Origin: an uncultured Clostridia bacterium
GTDB lineage: Bacteria > Bacillota > Clostridia > TANB77 > CAG-508
Direction of reading: 5' to 3'
Assembly: GCA_934182605.1 (NCBI GenBank)
Contig: CAKPRQ010000014.1
Coordinates: forward strand, 1 to 33,130
Length of the DNA stretch: 33,130 nt
Notes under the pieces: model-generated
Database searches by the model: none
Seen by the model: the letters and a program-made list of their open reading frames with translations, nothing else
Told to the model about the DNA's origin: nothing
Shown here: one piece after another, positions 1 through 9,400 of the stretch
How the letters are laid out: each line of letters opens with the position of its first letter
Numbering within the stretch: position 1 is the first letter of the stretch
Translations under genes and position numbers: made by a program

Positions 1-113
1 CTAAACATTCCATCAGTACCTGTAAATACTGATATTGTTACTCCTGCTAGTATCAGCATTACTACCACTGTTATTACCAATGCAACTAACGTTATACCTT
101 TATTACTCTTCAT
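1..113 (-). CDS. Prepilin-like protein, N-terminal part (gene runs off the left edge)
   Basis: The first 37 residues are visible. After a short basic head (MKSNK) comes the GITLVALVIT stretch and a hydrophobic helix ending in LILAGVTI, followed by GTDGMF. This is the layout of type IV pilin/pseudopilin N termini: a prepilin peptidase would cut after Gly6 and the helix would anchor or pack the subunit. Family knowledge: the usual glutamate at mature position 5 is absent, which is common in the clostridial pilin-like proteins with this signature. The start ATG follows GGAAGG at a suitable distance. The C-terminal domain lies outside the window, so the specific role (pilus, competence, secretion or surface protein) cannot be told. 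Confidence 0.75.
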   Translation of the reverse strand, partial: MKSNKGITLVALVITVVVMLILAGVTISVFTGTDGMF

Positions 114-354
114 TTTATTTACCTTCCTTATCTTATTTAAATTTTATTTTAGTTCTCCCTATAATCTTTTTAATTTATATATACGAACCTTCTCTAGTAT
201 CATTTATTATATATATATTTACATACTTTAATTTTATTTTTCTAATCATTTTAACACCTCTTCCTTCTATATTATTTTCCACTCAACTTTTGTATAATTT
301 TTATCCATATATCTTTATTATAATTTATTTTATTTTTTTTGAGAACTAACGGAA

Positions 355-380
355 ATGCGAGTTTGTCGCATTTTATGCGA
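355..380. repeat. Overlapping, mutually exclusive small hairpins
   Basis: The hexamer ATGCGA occurs at 355-360 and 375-380, with its complement TCGCAT at 366-371 between them. The middle copy can pair with either neighbour (loops of 5 or 3 bases), giving two competing hairpins. T-rich sequence follows on the plus strand, so a weak terminator is possible. No adjacent plus-strand gene is known to need one. Confidence 0.4.
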
Positions 381-508
381 TTTGTTTTGTCGTTTTCAGT
401 ATTTTCATTGTTTTTCGAATATTAAACTCCCTAATTTTTCCTATTATTATATTTATTCTTTTCATATATTTAATTTAATTGTTAAACAAACTTTTGAATG
501 CAACAAAA

Positions 509-580
509 GATAGACCTGCCTATTAAATATGAATATCTACAAGGATTCATATTAACTTAATAATTAATGCAGTTCTATCT
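509..580. repeat. 72-bp imperfect inverted repeat with a second hairpin inside
   Basis: The outer arms AGATAGACCTGC (509-520) and GCAGTTCTATCT (569-580) match at 11 of 12 positions. Inside them AATATGAAT (526-534) and ATTCATATT (545-553) form a perfect 9-bp stem with a 10-base loop. No coding frame spans it. It could be a structured RNA, a terminator relic or a small palindromic insertion; nothing seen decides between these. Confidence 0.5.
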
Positions 581-632
581 CTAATTCTATTATTCAATTT
601 TAAAAATTTACATATTAAAGTTTTTTTATTTT

Positions 633-743
633 CTAAATGACAATATACGATATATATATATATATATATACAGCCATGCGGGTTTCAGCGTTTTCTTTTA
701 TTTCTTTCATATTTTTCTCTTTTAATTTTATTGTTTCTACCAT
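633..743 (-). CDS. Possible 36-residue small protein whose end runs through a TA repeat
   Basis: A minus-strand ATG lies about ten bases after AAGGAG and opens a 36-codon frame. The first two thirds are charged and helix-like (KLKEKNMKEIKENAETR); the last third (AVYIYIYISYIVI) is made by a run of ten TA units at 651-670. The spacing of the binding site is the best evidence for translation. A change in TA copy number would alter the C terminus, since each unit shifts the frame by two bases. It could equally be a gene relic. No family recognised. Confidence 0.3.
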   Translation of the reverse strand: MVETIKLKEKNMKEIKENAETRMAVYIYIYISYIVI

Positions 744-836
744 TTTTCATCTTCTCCTTTTTCGTAATTTCCTTTATCTTATCATACTTTTTTGCTTTTT
801 ACAAGACTACTTTTTTCAAAATTTTTAATTTTTCTA

Positions 837-2540
837 TTAAATAACTTCTTCTACATAAAACTTTTCAAAACCTACAAACACTACTACATATTTTTTTAAA
901 TTTTTATTTGCTTGTAGCCTCTCATCTTTCATATAATTTTTTAATTGTTCCTTTGCTTCACTTTTCGCTTTTTCTATTTTAGACTTATTATCATCTTTCT
1001 TACTTAAATATTTTAACTCTATAAGTCCTTCATTTATATCCATACTTTTATCTTTATTTCTTATATATACATCTGTATATCCTTGTAAACTTGGAAATTC
1101 TGTATATACATCGTATTGTTTTGTTAAAGTAAATATCAAATGAATTATATGTTTTAAATCTTGTTCTTTGAAATTCTCTTTATCTCGTACACTTGAATAC
1201 ATTAAAAAGTTTCTTACCCATTCTAATATCGGTACTAAATTTCCTTCTTTTGCAAATGGTATTAAAGCTCTTTGTAAATCTCCTATATCTACTTTTACTC
1301 TATTTTCAATACTTATTAAATTTAACATGTATTGTGCATATAGATTGTATGATACAAAGTTTGGTACCATAAATTTTACTAAATTACTTATTGGTTCTAC
1401 TTCTTTTATTGTTATATATCCGTTATAGAATAGTAATGATAAAAAATCGTACGAACTAAACGTTTTATCTAACTCGAAACTTTGTACTATATTTCCACTT
1501 ACTTCACCATCAAAAATTAATTCTTGTATTTGTTTATAATTTTCGTCTGGTGTCATTATTAACATTAAATTTTTTAATTTTTCTGCATTCGTTGATAAAT
1601 TTTTATCTACTATTTCATCTGGTCTTGAGCCTAGTTTTACGTAATTGTTTAAATAATACATTACTAATGTTGGATTAAATATATGTTCTAAATTTCTCTT
1701 AGAAAATTTATACCCATCATAATTTTCTACTAAATCTTTAAAAATCTTTTCTTGTTTTTCTTTATCTTCTTCTACTTCATTTACTACTTTTCTCACTTCT
1801 TCTTCTGTTAAACCTGTCATTGCTACATATTGAGGATTTAATGTTAATGATGTTGTTATATTAAATCCACTCGTCATACTATCTAATGTTAATGGTACTA
1901 CCCCCGTTGCAAAAAATCTTTCTACCACATTATAATCTGTATATGCTTTTATAACCTCATAAAATGCTCTTACAAATCCTGCTCTTCCTAATATATTTAA
2001 AAATGTTTTACATTCTCCTTCTAATAATCCATTTGTAAAATGATCATATTCATCTATTATTATATATATATTATTTTGCAAATGTAATCCTTGAAAACTT
2101 ACTAAAACATTTTCTAATATACTGGCTGCTGTTCCTTTATTTTCTATATTTATACTTAATTTATATCTTTCTATAAATTTTTTACAATGTTGATATACCT
2201 TTTCTATAAAACTTTTTTCTAATTCTTTTATATCAATTTTGGTATCAAATAACATACCAGAAAAATTAAAATTTAATATATAATAACTATTTCTTTTTTC
2301 CGTTGGATTATCATATATATACAAAGCTTTAAATAATTCTTCATATTCATCTTTTTTATCTATTGAATAATATGCATCTAATGTTGTTGTAAATAATGTC
2401 TTTCCAAATCTTCTTGGACGTACATACATACAATATGCTTCTTTTTCAATATCTCTTATATATTTTGTTTTGTCTATATATTTAAAACTTTCTTTTCTTA
2501 TTGTTTCAAATCCTGATATTCCATACGGTATTTTTATCAT
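837..2540 (-). CDS. AAA-ATPase-like protein with C-terminal PD-(D/E)XK nuclease domain (DUF1703 type)
   Basis: The 567-residue protein opens with the IPYGISGFETIRKE block typical of the AAA-ATPase-like family. It carries a Walker A variant RPRRFGKT (residues 41-48) and Walker B IIIDEYDH (160-167). The C-terminal part has a nuclease-like core: Asp490 in YTDVYI, then Glu508-Leu-Lys510 in LIELKYL, matching PD-(D/E)XK spacing. Such proteins are numerous in gut Firmicutes and Bacteroidetes genomes, often in many copies. Their role is unproven, with links to mobile elements or nucleic-acid processing suspected. Start: ATG with GGGAGG seven bases upstream. Length and both domains look complete. It lies downstream of another ATPase gene on the same strand, with a hairpin between them. 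Confidence 0.88.
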   Translation of the reverse strand: MIKIPYGISGFETIRKESFKYIDKTKYIRDIEKEAYCMYVRPRRFGKTLFTTTLDAYYSIDKKDEYEELFKALYIYDNPTEKRNSYYILNFNFSGMLFDTKIDIKELEKSFIEKVYQHCKKFIERYKLSINIENKGTAASILENVLVSFQGLHLQNNIYIIIDEYDHFTNGLLEGECKTFLNILGRAGFVRAFYEVIKAYTDYNVVERFFATGVVPLTLDSMTSGFNITTSLTLNPQYVAMTGLTEEEVRKVVNEVEEDKEKQEKIFKDLVENYDGYKFSKRNLEHIFNPTLVMYYLNNYVKLGSRPDEIVDKNLSTNAEKLKNLMLIMTPDENYKQIQELIFDGEVSGNIVQSFELDKTFSSYDFLSLLFYNGYITIKEVEPISNLVKFMVPNFVSYNLYAQYMLNLISIENRVKVDIGDLQRALIPFAKEGNLVPILEWVRNFLMYSSVRDKENFKEQDLKHIIHLIFTLTKQYDVYTEFPSLQGYTDVYIRNKDKSMDINEGLIELKYLSKKDDNKSKIEKAKSEAKEQLKNYMKDERLQANKNLKKYVVVFVGFEKFYVEEVI

Positions 2541-2586
2541 TATAATACCTCCCTTTTTCCTTATACATTGTACTATAAAATGAGGA

Positions 2587-2613
2587 AAATAGCAAGAAAT
2601 TTTCTTGCTATTT
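2587..2613 (-). terminator. Strong hairpin between the two ATPase genes
   Basis: AAATAGCAAGAAA (2587-2599) is followed almost at once by its complement TTTCTTGCTATTT (2601-2613), giving a stem of about ten pairs once the tip opens. It sits 154 bases past the stop of the upstream ATPase gene and about 47 bases before the next start. No clean T run follows on the minus strand, so termination is likely but not certain. Confidence 0.5.
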
Positions 2614-2766
2614 CCAACAAATAATTATGATTATCTTTAATTGTTAAATTATATATTATTTTTATATCATTATTATTAATCCTCTCTACTTTACTTTCTC
2701 AATCTTTAATTATTAATGTATTTTATATAATACTTAGGAGGTTATAACTTATTGTCTTATTTATTT

Positions 2767-3954
2767 TTATTTATTTGATAACCAATCTAAAACATTCATC
2801 TTTTTAATTCCATTGTAATCAGATATTGGGTCTATATCCATTGTTAATATATATTTAGGATAGTGGTCATTTACATCTTGTAATGGTTCTAACTCTCTTT
2901 CTAGTGTTGCTTTTTCCCTTGTTGTATATGCTACTTGAAAATAAGTAAATCCTTCTTTATTTTCTGCTACAAAATCTATTTCCTTTTCTCCAGTTTTTCC
3001 AATATATACCTTATAACCTCTTCTTATAAGCTCAAAATATACAATGTTCTCCAATATATGCCCTGCATCTATATTTCTTCTACCTAATAAAGCATATCTC
3101 ATAGTTACATCGGTTGCATAATACTTTTCCCCTGATTGTAAATATTGTTTCCCTTTTATATCAAATCTTGAAACCTTATTAAATATATAGCTTTCAACTA
3201 ATGCTTCAATATAACTTTCAACTGTATGAACAGATATAGGTCTCCCATCTGAAGTTAATGTATCAGCTATTTTCTTTATAGATAAACAATTTCCAATATT
3301 ATTGAACATAAATTTTGCAACTGTTCTAAGCATTGATATATTAGATATTTTTTTCCTTTGTGCCACATCTTTCAAAATTATAGTATTATATAAAGCATCT
3401 AGATAATCATCAATTTCTGATTCTTCATCTAAGTTTAAAGCATATGGAAATGAACTTCGATTAATATAATTTAAATATATCTTTTCATCTGCATCTTTTT
3501 TATAATAATTTATATATTCCTTAAATGATAATGGATACATCTTTATTTCTATGTATCTTCCAGTTAATAATGTTGCCAATTCTCCAGATAATAAATATGC
3601 ATTAGAACCTGTTATATATACATCTACATTTTTTATAATATATAGTCCATCAACTGCTTTTTGAAATTCTGGAACATTTTGAACTTCATCTAAAAATATA
3701 TAATATCTATCATTATCTTTTATTTGTTCTTTTACAAATTTATATAAATCTTTATAAGTATCAAATTCATTATCTGGATTTTCAAGATTTATTGATATTA
3801 TATGATTATCTTCTATTCCTATACTTTTTAAATAATCAATATATATTTCAAATAAAGTTGACTTTCCACATCTTCTAATTCCTGTTACAACTTTTATTAA
3901 ATCTTTGTCTTTCCATTTTTTTAATTTTTCTAAATATTCTTCCCTCTCTAACAT
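2767..3954 (-). CDS. AAA-family ATPase with DUF4143 (archaeal-type ATPase/nuclease)
   Basis: A 395-residue protein with Walker A GIRRCGKS (residues 25-32), Walker B in YYIFLDEVQ, a sensor-like VYITGSNAYLL, and a winged-helix/DUF4143 C-terminal half ending in a PD-(D/E)XK-like core (EIDFVAENKEG followed by FQVAYTTR). The family is widespread in anaerobes, usually single-gene, with no settled function. The ATG at 3954 is preferred: AGGAG lies about eleven bases upstream, whereas the GTG at 3966 overlaps that binding site. The gene has its own promoter with a 13-bp palindrome over the -35 box, which suggests regulation by a dimeric repressor. Length is normal and no damage is seen. Confidence 0.9.
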   Translation of the reverse strand: MLEREEYLEKLKKWKDKDLIKVVTGIRRCGKSTLFEIYIDYLKSIGIEDNHIISINLENPDNEFDTYKDLYKFVKEQIKDNDRYYIFLDEVQNVPEFQKAVDGLYIIKNVDVYITGSNAYLLSGELATLLTGRYIEIKMYPLSFKEYINYYKKDADEKIYLNYINRSSFPYALNLDEESEIDDYLDALYNTIILKDVAQRKKISNISMLRTVAKFMFNNIGNCLSIKKIADTLTSDGRPISVHTVESYIEALVESYIFNKVSRFDIKGKQYLQSGEKYYATDVTMRYALLGRRNIDAGHILENIVYFELIRRGYKVYIGKTGEKEIDFVAENKEGFTYFQVAYTTREKATLERELEPLQDVNDHYPKYILTMDIDPISDYNGIKKMNVLDWLSNK

Positions 3955-4027
3955 ATTTAAGTTCACTCCTCACATATATAAATATAATCAAAAAGAATTA
4001 AATTCCTATACAAATTACTACATTTTT

Positions 4028-4073
4028 ATTATACTACATTTTTAAATAATTTGCAATAGATTGCAAATTATTT
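4028..4073 (-). promoter_or_regulatory. Promoter with palindromic operator for the DUF4143 ATPase gene
   Basis: On the minus strand TTGCAA (4051-4056), a 17-base spacer and a perfect TATAAT (4028-4033) form a sigma-A-type promoter about 75 bases before the start codon. A perfect 13-bp palindrome, AAATAATTTGCAA (4044-4056) and TTGCAAATTATTT (4061-4073) around TAGA, covers the -35 box. That position fits a repressor operator; the binding protein is unknown. Confidence 0.7.
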
Positions 4074-4160
4074 GCCGTATTTATTAAAATTTGCATTTCT
4101 TTTTATACTCCATTTTTTTCTAAAAATATCTACTCTTATTTTTATAATATTTTTTCCTAG

Positions 4161-4307
4161 AATACGGATTTTATACAATATCCAAAAAAGGATAATGAAA
4201 AACTACTAACAGAAGATGAAAAACCTATTGCTGGATATTTACAGATTCCTTATCTATTATGGCTAATTTTTGCTGATATTTTAAATTATAATATTTTTTA
4301 TCTTTGA
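4161..4307 (+). pseudogene. tspO: tspO/MBR family C-terminal fragment
   Basis: A 48-codon frame without a start codon follows an in-frame TAG (4158-4160) and ends at TGA. Its end, AGYLQIPYLLWLIFADILNY, closely matches the last membrane helix of TspO/MBR tryptophan-rich sensory proteins (PYLLW...FA..LN). The four preceding helices are missing, so this is a remnant, not a gene. Upstream residues (DFIQYPKKDNEKLL) are less typical and may be altered. Its stop overlaps the end of the convergent metalloprotease gene, suggesting that an insertion or rearrangement joined the two. Confidence 0.75.
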
Positions 4308-6037
4308 ATAGATTTCTCTTCACTTCTTCTTTGATTAGGCACATCTAATAAATCATATTTATTCACTTGAAGTTGTTTTTTAAACTCTTTTCTTTTCTCG
4401 TCATTATTATTATACGAATTTTCCTCTATCAGCCTTTTTTCTTCTTTCTTTATAAAAAACTTACTTTTTATTATAAATAATGATTCTTTAAATTTTTCAA
4501 ATATATTTTGCTTACCAAATAATTCCATACTATTTTTCCAATGACTTGTTGTCATAACATAATTGAAACCACTTAATTTTCTATGCTCTTTTATTTCTTC
4601 AATAAAACTCCCTATTTTTTCATACTTCTGCCTTGCTTTCAAATTTTTTTTCATACCACATGAACTTATTGAATCATTTTGATATACATATCTATAATAA
4701 TCGTCTGTTATTTGTATGAAATCAAAATAACTTTTATTATCCTGCATCATTAATTTTTCTAATCTTTTAGGAGACTTTACCATTGCTTCTATAATAACAT
4801 CTTCGCCATATAAAGCCACCATATCTTTTACAATATTAACTAATTCTTCATATCCTACCTGTATATCTCTTCTATTAGTATTTTCATATAATTTATGTGC
4901 AAAGTATTCAGTAGCGCCTTCATTAAATCCCATTCCAACAGTATTTGTAACATTGGCAAATCCTTGCTTAATTACAAAATTTAATTTATCTCTACTAGTA
5001 AGCGCAGCATGCATTAATTCATGCAATAAAACTTTCTTTCTAAGATCATTATCTTTTAAATGATAATTATTTAATTCAACTACTTTTTTACTAGAATAAT
5101 ATCTTCCTGAAAAATTTGTATTAGCTTTCTTTATTGAAATCTTTCTTACACCTTTTCGTAAATTTTCATACATTTTCTCTTTAATTTCAAATGGAATATT
5201 ATCCACCGTATGTAGTAATTTTTGGAAATCTTTTATTTCTACTAAAATATCTGGACTTACGTATTCTTCATTTTCTATTTCTATTCTTTTTCTATTTTCT
5301 ACAATATCTAATATTTTATTTAAAGAATCATTTAAAATACTTTTTCTTAATTCTGAGGAATCTTTATTATATAAAAGTGTCATTTCTTTACTAAATATTT
5401 CAAAACTTTCATTTTTTTCTTCAAATTTTTGTGAAATTTTTAATAAGTTATCTGAATTTAAATTCAACATAATATTTTCGCCAAATATGCTTACCATCCT
5501 ATTATAGATATTAAAAGTTATAGTATTATTATATGGAGTGTTATTATAATTTAAATTATTTTTTATATTTACTAACTTATTTCCTATATATTCATTACGA
5601 GCTTTTAAAACTCCTTGGTAGTTTCTTACATTTTCATGTTTATTTTCCCTTAATAAAGCAACCTCAGTTAATAAACTCATCATATCATTTGAGATTTCAC
5701 TTTCAGAAAATTTTTTATTAAAAATTATTTTTTTAGAATTCAAATCATATTTTACAGATTTTTCTATATTATCAGTTTCTGCTTCCGTAATATTTTCTAA
5801 AATTTCTTCTATAATATAATCTGAATATTTATGTATATAAGGCATATTATCTAATGTATTCTTATATTCTTTTAAAATTTTTACAAATTTTATTTTGGAA
5901 TATAAGTTATTTTTATACAAATTATTAAAGGAGAAATATAACACATTAGTTAAACTAGGATATTTTTCTTTAAATATATCATAATTATTATATATTTCTT
6001 TAATGTTATAATCTTCTAAAAAAATTTTTTCCTTCAT
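4298..6037 (-). CDS. Putative cytosolic zinc metalloprotease (HELMH, gluzincin-like)
   Basis: From the ATG at 6037 the protein has 579 residues. HELMH (about 339-343) supplies two zinc ligands and the catalytic Glu, and NEGATEYFAH (about 372-381) about 30 residues later offers the third ligand as in gluzincins. The long N-terminal half is Asn/Lys/Glu-rich with no recognised domain; no signal peptide or membrane helix is evident, so an intracellular role is inferred. The start is chosen because AAAGGA lies about ten bases before this ATG; an in-frame GTG at 6094 has no binding site. It could be a toxin-like or effector protease of a mobile region, but the substrate is unknown. The end overlaps the tspO remnant on the other strand. 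Confidence 0.65.
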   Translation of the reverse strand: MKEKIFLEDYNIKEIYNNYDIFKEKYPSLTNVLYFSFNNLYKNNLYSKIKFVKILKEYKNTLDNMPYIHKYSDYIIEEILENITEAETDNIEKSVKYDLNSKKIIFNKKFSESEISNDMMSLLTEVALLRENKHENVRNYQGVLKARNEYIGNKLVNIKNNLNYNNTPYNNTITFNIYNRMVSIFGENIMLNLNSDNLLKISQKFEEKNESFEIFSKEMTLLYNKDSSELRKSILNDSLNKILDIVENRKRIEIENEEYVSPDILVEIKDFQKLLHTVDNIPFEIKEKMYENLRKGVRKISIKKANTNFSGRYYSSKKVVELNNYHLKDNDLRKKVLLHELMHAALTSRDKLNFVIKQGFANVTNTVGMGFNEGATEYFAHKLYENTNRRDIQVGYEELVNIVKDMVALYGEDVIIEAMVKSPKRLEKLMMQDNKSYFDFIQITDDYYRYVYQNDSISSCGMKKNLKARQKYEKIGSFIEEIKEHRKLSGFNYVMTTSHWKNSMELFGKQNIFEKFKESLFIIKSKFFIKKEEKRLIEENSYNNNDEKRKEFKKQLQVNKYDLLDVPNQRRSEEKSIQR

Positions 6038-6107
6038 ATAGAGATATGTTCCTTTCTTATTTTTCTTAATAAATATCAAAATAAATTTTTTCACTTTATT
6101 AATATTT

Positions 6108-6132
6108 AACCCTGGGGCAGTGCCCCAGGGTT
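6108..6132 (-). terminator. GC-rich perfect hairpin after the orphan cassette
   Basis: AACCCTGGGGC (6108-6118) and GCCCCAGGGTT (6122-6132) form a perfect 11-bp stem with a three-base loop, just past the stop of the GC-rich gene. The T tract is weak, but the stem is by far the most GC-rich in the region. It probably ends the one-gene transcript. Confidence 0.7.
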
Positions 6133-6138
6133 TGTAAG

Positions 6139-6402
6139 TTAGTTGGCGTTCTTACCAGCCTTCTTCAGGTTGACAAGAACTTGCATCCGTACAATGCTCG
6201 CGAGATTACAGGCATCCCAACCGAGCATTTCCAGAACTTCTTGGCCACCGACCTTGTTCTTGATTGCCTGCATGATGGAGTGCTTGTCGAGAGGCAGGTG
6301 CCCATTCTCGATCTCTTGAACGAGATCTGCGATGAGCTCCTCACGGGAGATTTCAGAAATCTTCCGCGCCTGCATTTTGTTAAGTTCAGAAGTCTGAAGC
6401 AT
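6139..6402 (-). CDS. Orphan 87-residue protein of foreign base composition
   Basis: The gene is about half GC in DNA that is otherwise about a quarter GC, with codons such as CTC, GCG, CGC and GGC that neighbours avoid. The product is soluble and mostly helical by composition (SREELIADLVQEIENG, SIMQAIKNKVGGQEVLEMLGW) with a basic tail (LKKAGKNAN). I do not recognise a family. The ATG at 6402 sits six bases after AAGGAG; a TTG at 6408 touches the binding site and is rejected. It has its own consensus promoter and GC-rich terminator, so it is a self-contained transcription unit set between the helicase and protease genes. Recent transfer from a higher-GC source is inferred. Confidence 0.75.
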   Translation of the reverse strand: MLQTSELNKMQARKISEISREELIADLVQEIENGHLPLDKHSIMQAIKNKVGGQEVLEMLGWDACNLASIVRMQVLVNLKKAGKNAN

Positions 6403-6447
6403 CGCCAACTCCTTGTTTTTTAGGTTAATAAAAAATTGCCTAACACT

Positions 6448-6477
6448 ATTATAACACTTTTTTTATCTTATTGTCAA
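6448..6477 (-). promoter_or_regulatory. Perfect consensus promoter for the GC-rich orphan gene
   Basis: On the minus strand TTGACA (6472-6477), an 18-base spacer and TATAAT (6448-6453) match the sigma-A consensus at all twelve positions. It lies between the helicase stop and the orphan gene start, about 45 bases from the ATG. A direct repeat of GTGTTA overlaps the -10 region. Strong constitutive expression is the simple prediction. Confidence 0.85.
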
Positions 6478-6487
6478 ATTTTGATTT

Positions 6488-9400
6488 TTAAGCAAAAAGA
6501 CTCATTATATCTTCTTTGCTCAATTTATTTATAAATGTCTGGTTAGTATCTAGAACATTATCTATGAGAGCTGCTTTCTTTTCTTGTAATTCATTTATCT
6601 TTTCTTCTATAGAGTTTTTAGTTATCAATTTATATACTTGTACATTATTTTTTTGGCCTATCCTATATGCTCTATCTGTTGCCTGATTTTCAGCTGATAA
6701 ATTCCACCAAGGATCGTAATGTATTACAAAATCTGCTCCTGTTAAATTAAGACCTGTTCCTCCTGCTTTTAATGATATTAAAAAGATTTTTATATCAGGA
6801 TTTTTATTAAATTCATCTACCATTTTAATTCTTTCATCTACTTTCGTTGAACCTATTAATTTATAGTAATTTATATTTATTTCTTTTAGCTTTTTCTCAA
6901 TAATATCAAACATAGATGTATATGTAGAGAATAATAATATTTTATGGCCTGCTGATATTGCATCTTCTATTAATTGTAATGCTTGATTTAATTTACTACT
7001 TTCACCTTGATAATTATCAATAAATAACGAAGGATGGCAACATATTTGTCTTAATCTAGTTAATAATGATAATATTTTTATTTGTGATTTTTCAAATCCT
7101 TGTGTTTCTATTTCCTGCATTATTTCTTGTTTAGTTTGTGCTAAATAAGATAAATAAAGTTTTTCTTGTTCACCTTCCATCTCACTCTTCATTACAGTTA
7201 TTGTTTTATCTGGTAATTCTGTTAATACTTCTTTCTTTGTTCTTCTTAAAATAAAAGGTTCTATCATCGTCTTTAAACGCTTCATAACATCATCATCTTG
7301 TTCCTTAACTATTTTAGTCTCATATTCACGTTTAAATTTTGCATATCCGAATAAATATCCAGGCATTATATAATCAAAAATAGACCATAATTCTGCCAAA
7401 GAATTTTCTATTGGAGTACCTGTTAATGCAAACCTAGTTTCTCCATTTAAATCTTTTAAAGATCTAGCATTTTGCGTATTGCTATTTTTTATATATTGTG
7501 CCTCATCTGCAATTATATATCTAAAGTTTATGTTTTTTTCTATATATAAATCTATATCTCTTTTTAATAAATCATAAGAAGTTATTATAACATCATTTTC
7601 TTGAATTTTATTTATTAAATCCTTTCTTTCTTTTAAAGAACCTCTTATTACCATAGATTTTAAAGATGGTGCAAATTTTTCTATCTCATTTTTCCAATTT
7701 AGCGTTAATGAACTTGGAGACACTACTATTGTTGGCAAACTTTCCTTTCCTTCTTCTTTACTCTCCTTTTTGCTCTCTAAGATGACTGCAATTATTTGCA
7801 AAGTTTTTCCAAGACCCATATCATCAGCTAGAATACCACCAAATTTATATTTATCTAATACTCGTAACCATTTGTATCCAGTTTTTTGATATATCCTTAA
7901 AGTAGCCTCTAATTCTTCAGGTACTACAATATCTTCGTCAATTTTTCCATTCTCTGTGTTTATAACTATATCCTTATATGCTTTATCTTCCGTAACCTCA
8001 ACATTTTTCATATTATCTAATAATTTATCAAGATAAAGACTTCTATTTATTGGAAGTTTTATTTTTCCTTTAGCTAAAGAACTATAATCTACATCCATAC
8101 CATCTGTTAAATCTTCTATAAAGTTTAAATCACTATTATCTTCCAAACTTAAAAATTCACCATTTTTCAAACGATAAAATTTCTTTTTCAATTTATATTT
8201 AGCCAAAATATCTTGTAACTCTTTTGGATCAAAATCTAAACCAGATAAATCTATATTCAATAAGTTATTTTGAACTCTTACGCCTAACGCAGATATTTTA
8301 GGTTGCCTTATTTCTCTTTTTTTAAATTCTTCTGAAATTAAAACTTCATAATTTTCCATATAGTAGTTTATACTATCTGTAAGAAAATTATATATATTAT
8401 CCTCGTCTTTCATAATATATGATTCATAATTTTTACTATATGAAAAACCATCGTCTTTAAATCTTCTTAAGACTTTACTCTCTGTTACTTTATCTCTTGG
8501 TATATTGGGTATTTTTTCTGAAAATGGTTCAAATTCAACATCATCATAACAAAATTTTACAGAAGCCAACACATCAGCCTTAGCTGTTAAGTCTAAATAT
8601 ACTTTTACACCTAATTTTTTAGGTATATATTGTTGTTTTACTTCATCTGATAAATTATCAAAAGAAACATTATCTCTTACTTTTGGCAAAACATTATTTA
8701 CAAAGTTAATTAATTCATCTTTTTCGAAATAAAAGTCTTGTTTCTCGTTTCTTTCAAAATATGATACTAATTTAAAAAAGTCCTTGTACTTTTCTTTATC
8801 ATATTCATACACATTATTTTCACTTATTGTGTATATCTTATTTATTCCTTCTAATATTTTAACATCTTCTTTGCTTAAAGATATTTTATATTCATCTGTT
8901 TTAATTTCTTCTATATTAAATATTATATTTCCTTCTTTATTTACAAAATTTAAATTAATTTTTTGACCATTTAATTCTATCATATATTTTTTTTCTTTTA
9001 ATATATTAAAAAATTCATCTATAACATCACCTTTTAAAATCAAATTAGAACTAGGTATTCTAGTGTTGTTATAAGTTGCTTTGCTATCTAATGTTTCATT
9101 TCCAAAATATATAGCTTGTCCATACTTTAATATAAACTTTAAAAATTCTTTAGAATTATTAGTAAAATTTTCCTCTATATGTTTAAAAGCTAGGTTATCT
9201 CCATATCTGTAAACTTCTTTATTCATATAACTCCAATAAAATTGTTGCAAGTTTTTAATTTTATACATCTTCTTATTACCTAATTTAAAACTAAGTTCAT
9301 AATCTCCATATTTATTTTCTTTTATTATAGGAACGATATCTATGTCAGTAGCTAGATTAGGTGTCTCTTTTTCTTCTAAAAGTTCTGATTTTGCATATAA

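Larger units (their letters stand above)
114..632. other. AT-rich intergenic region, no convincing gene
   Basis: About 520 bases lie between the prepilin-like gene and a possible small gene. Open frames here are low-complexity Phe/Leu/Ile/Tyr strings without a ribosome binding site, as expected of AT-rich noncoding DNA. The region holds two structured elements listed separately: overlapping hairpins at 355-380 and an inverted repeat at 509-580. I see no confident promoter. Confidence 0.6.

Noticed and set aside
35..349. Hydrophobic plus-strand frames near the left end
   Set aside because: They are opposite the prepilin-like gene or in AT-rich spacer, with Leu/Phe/Ile/Tyr runs and no binding site.
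637..828. Plus-strand frame through the TA repeat
   Set aside because: No ribosome binding site and low-complexity Phe-rich product; the minus-strand frame is better supported.
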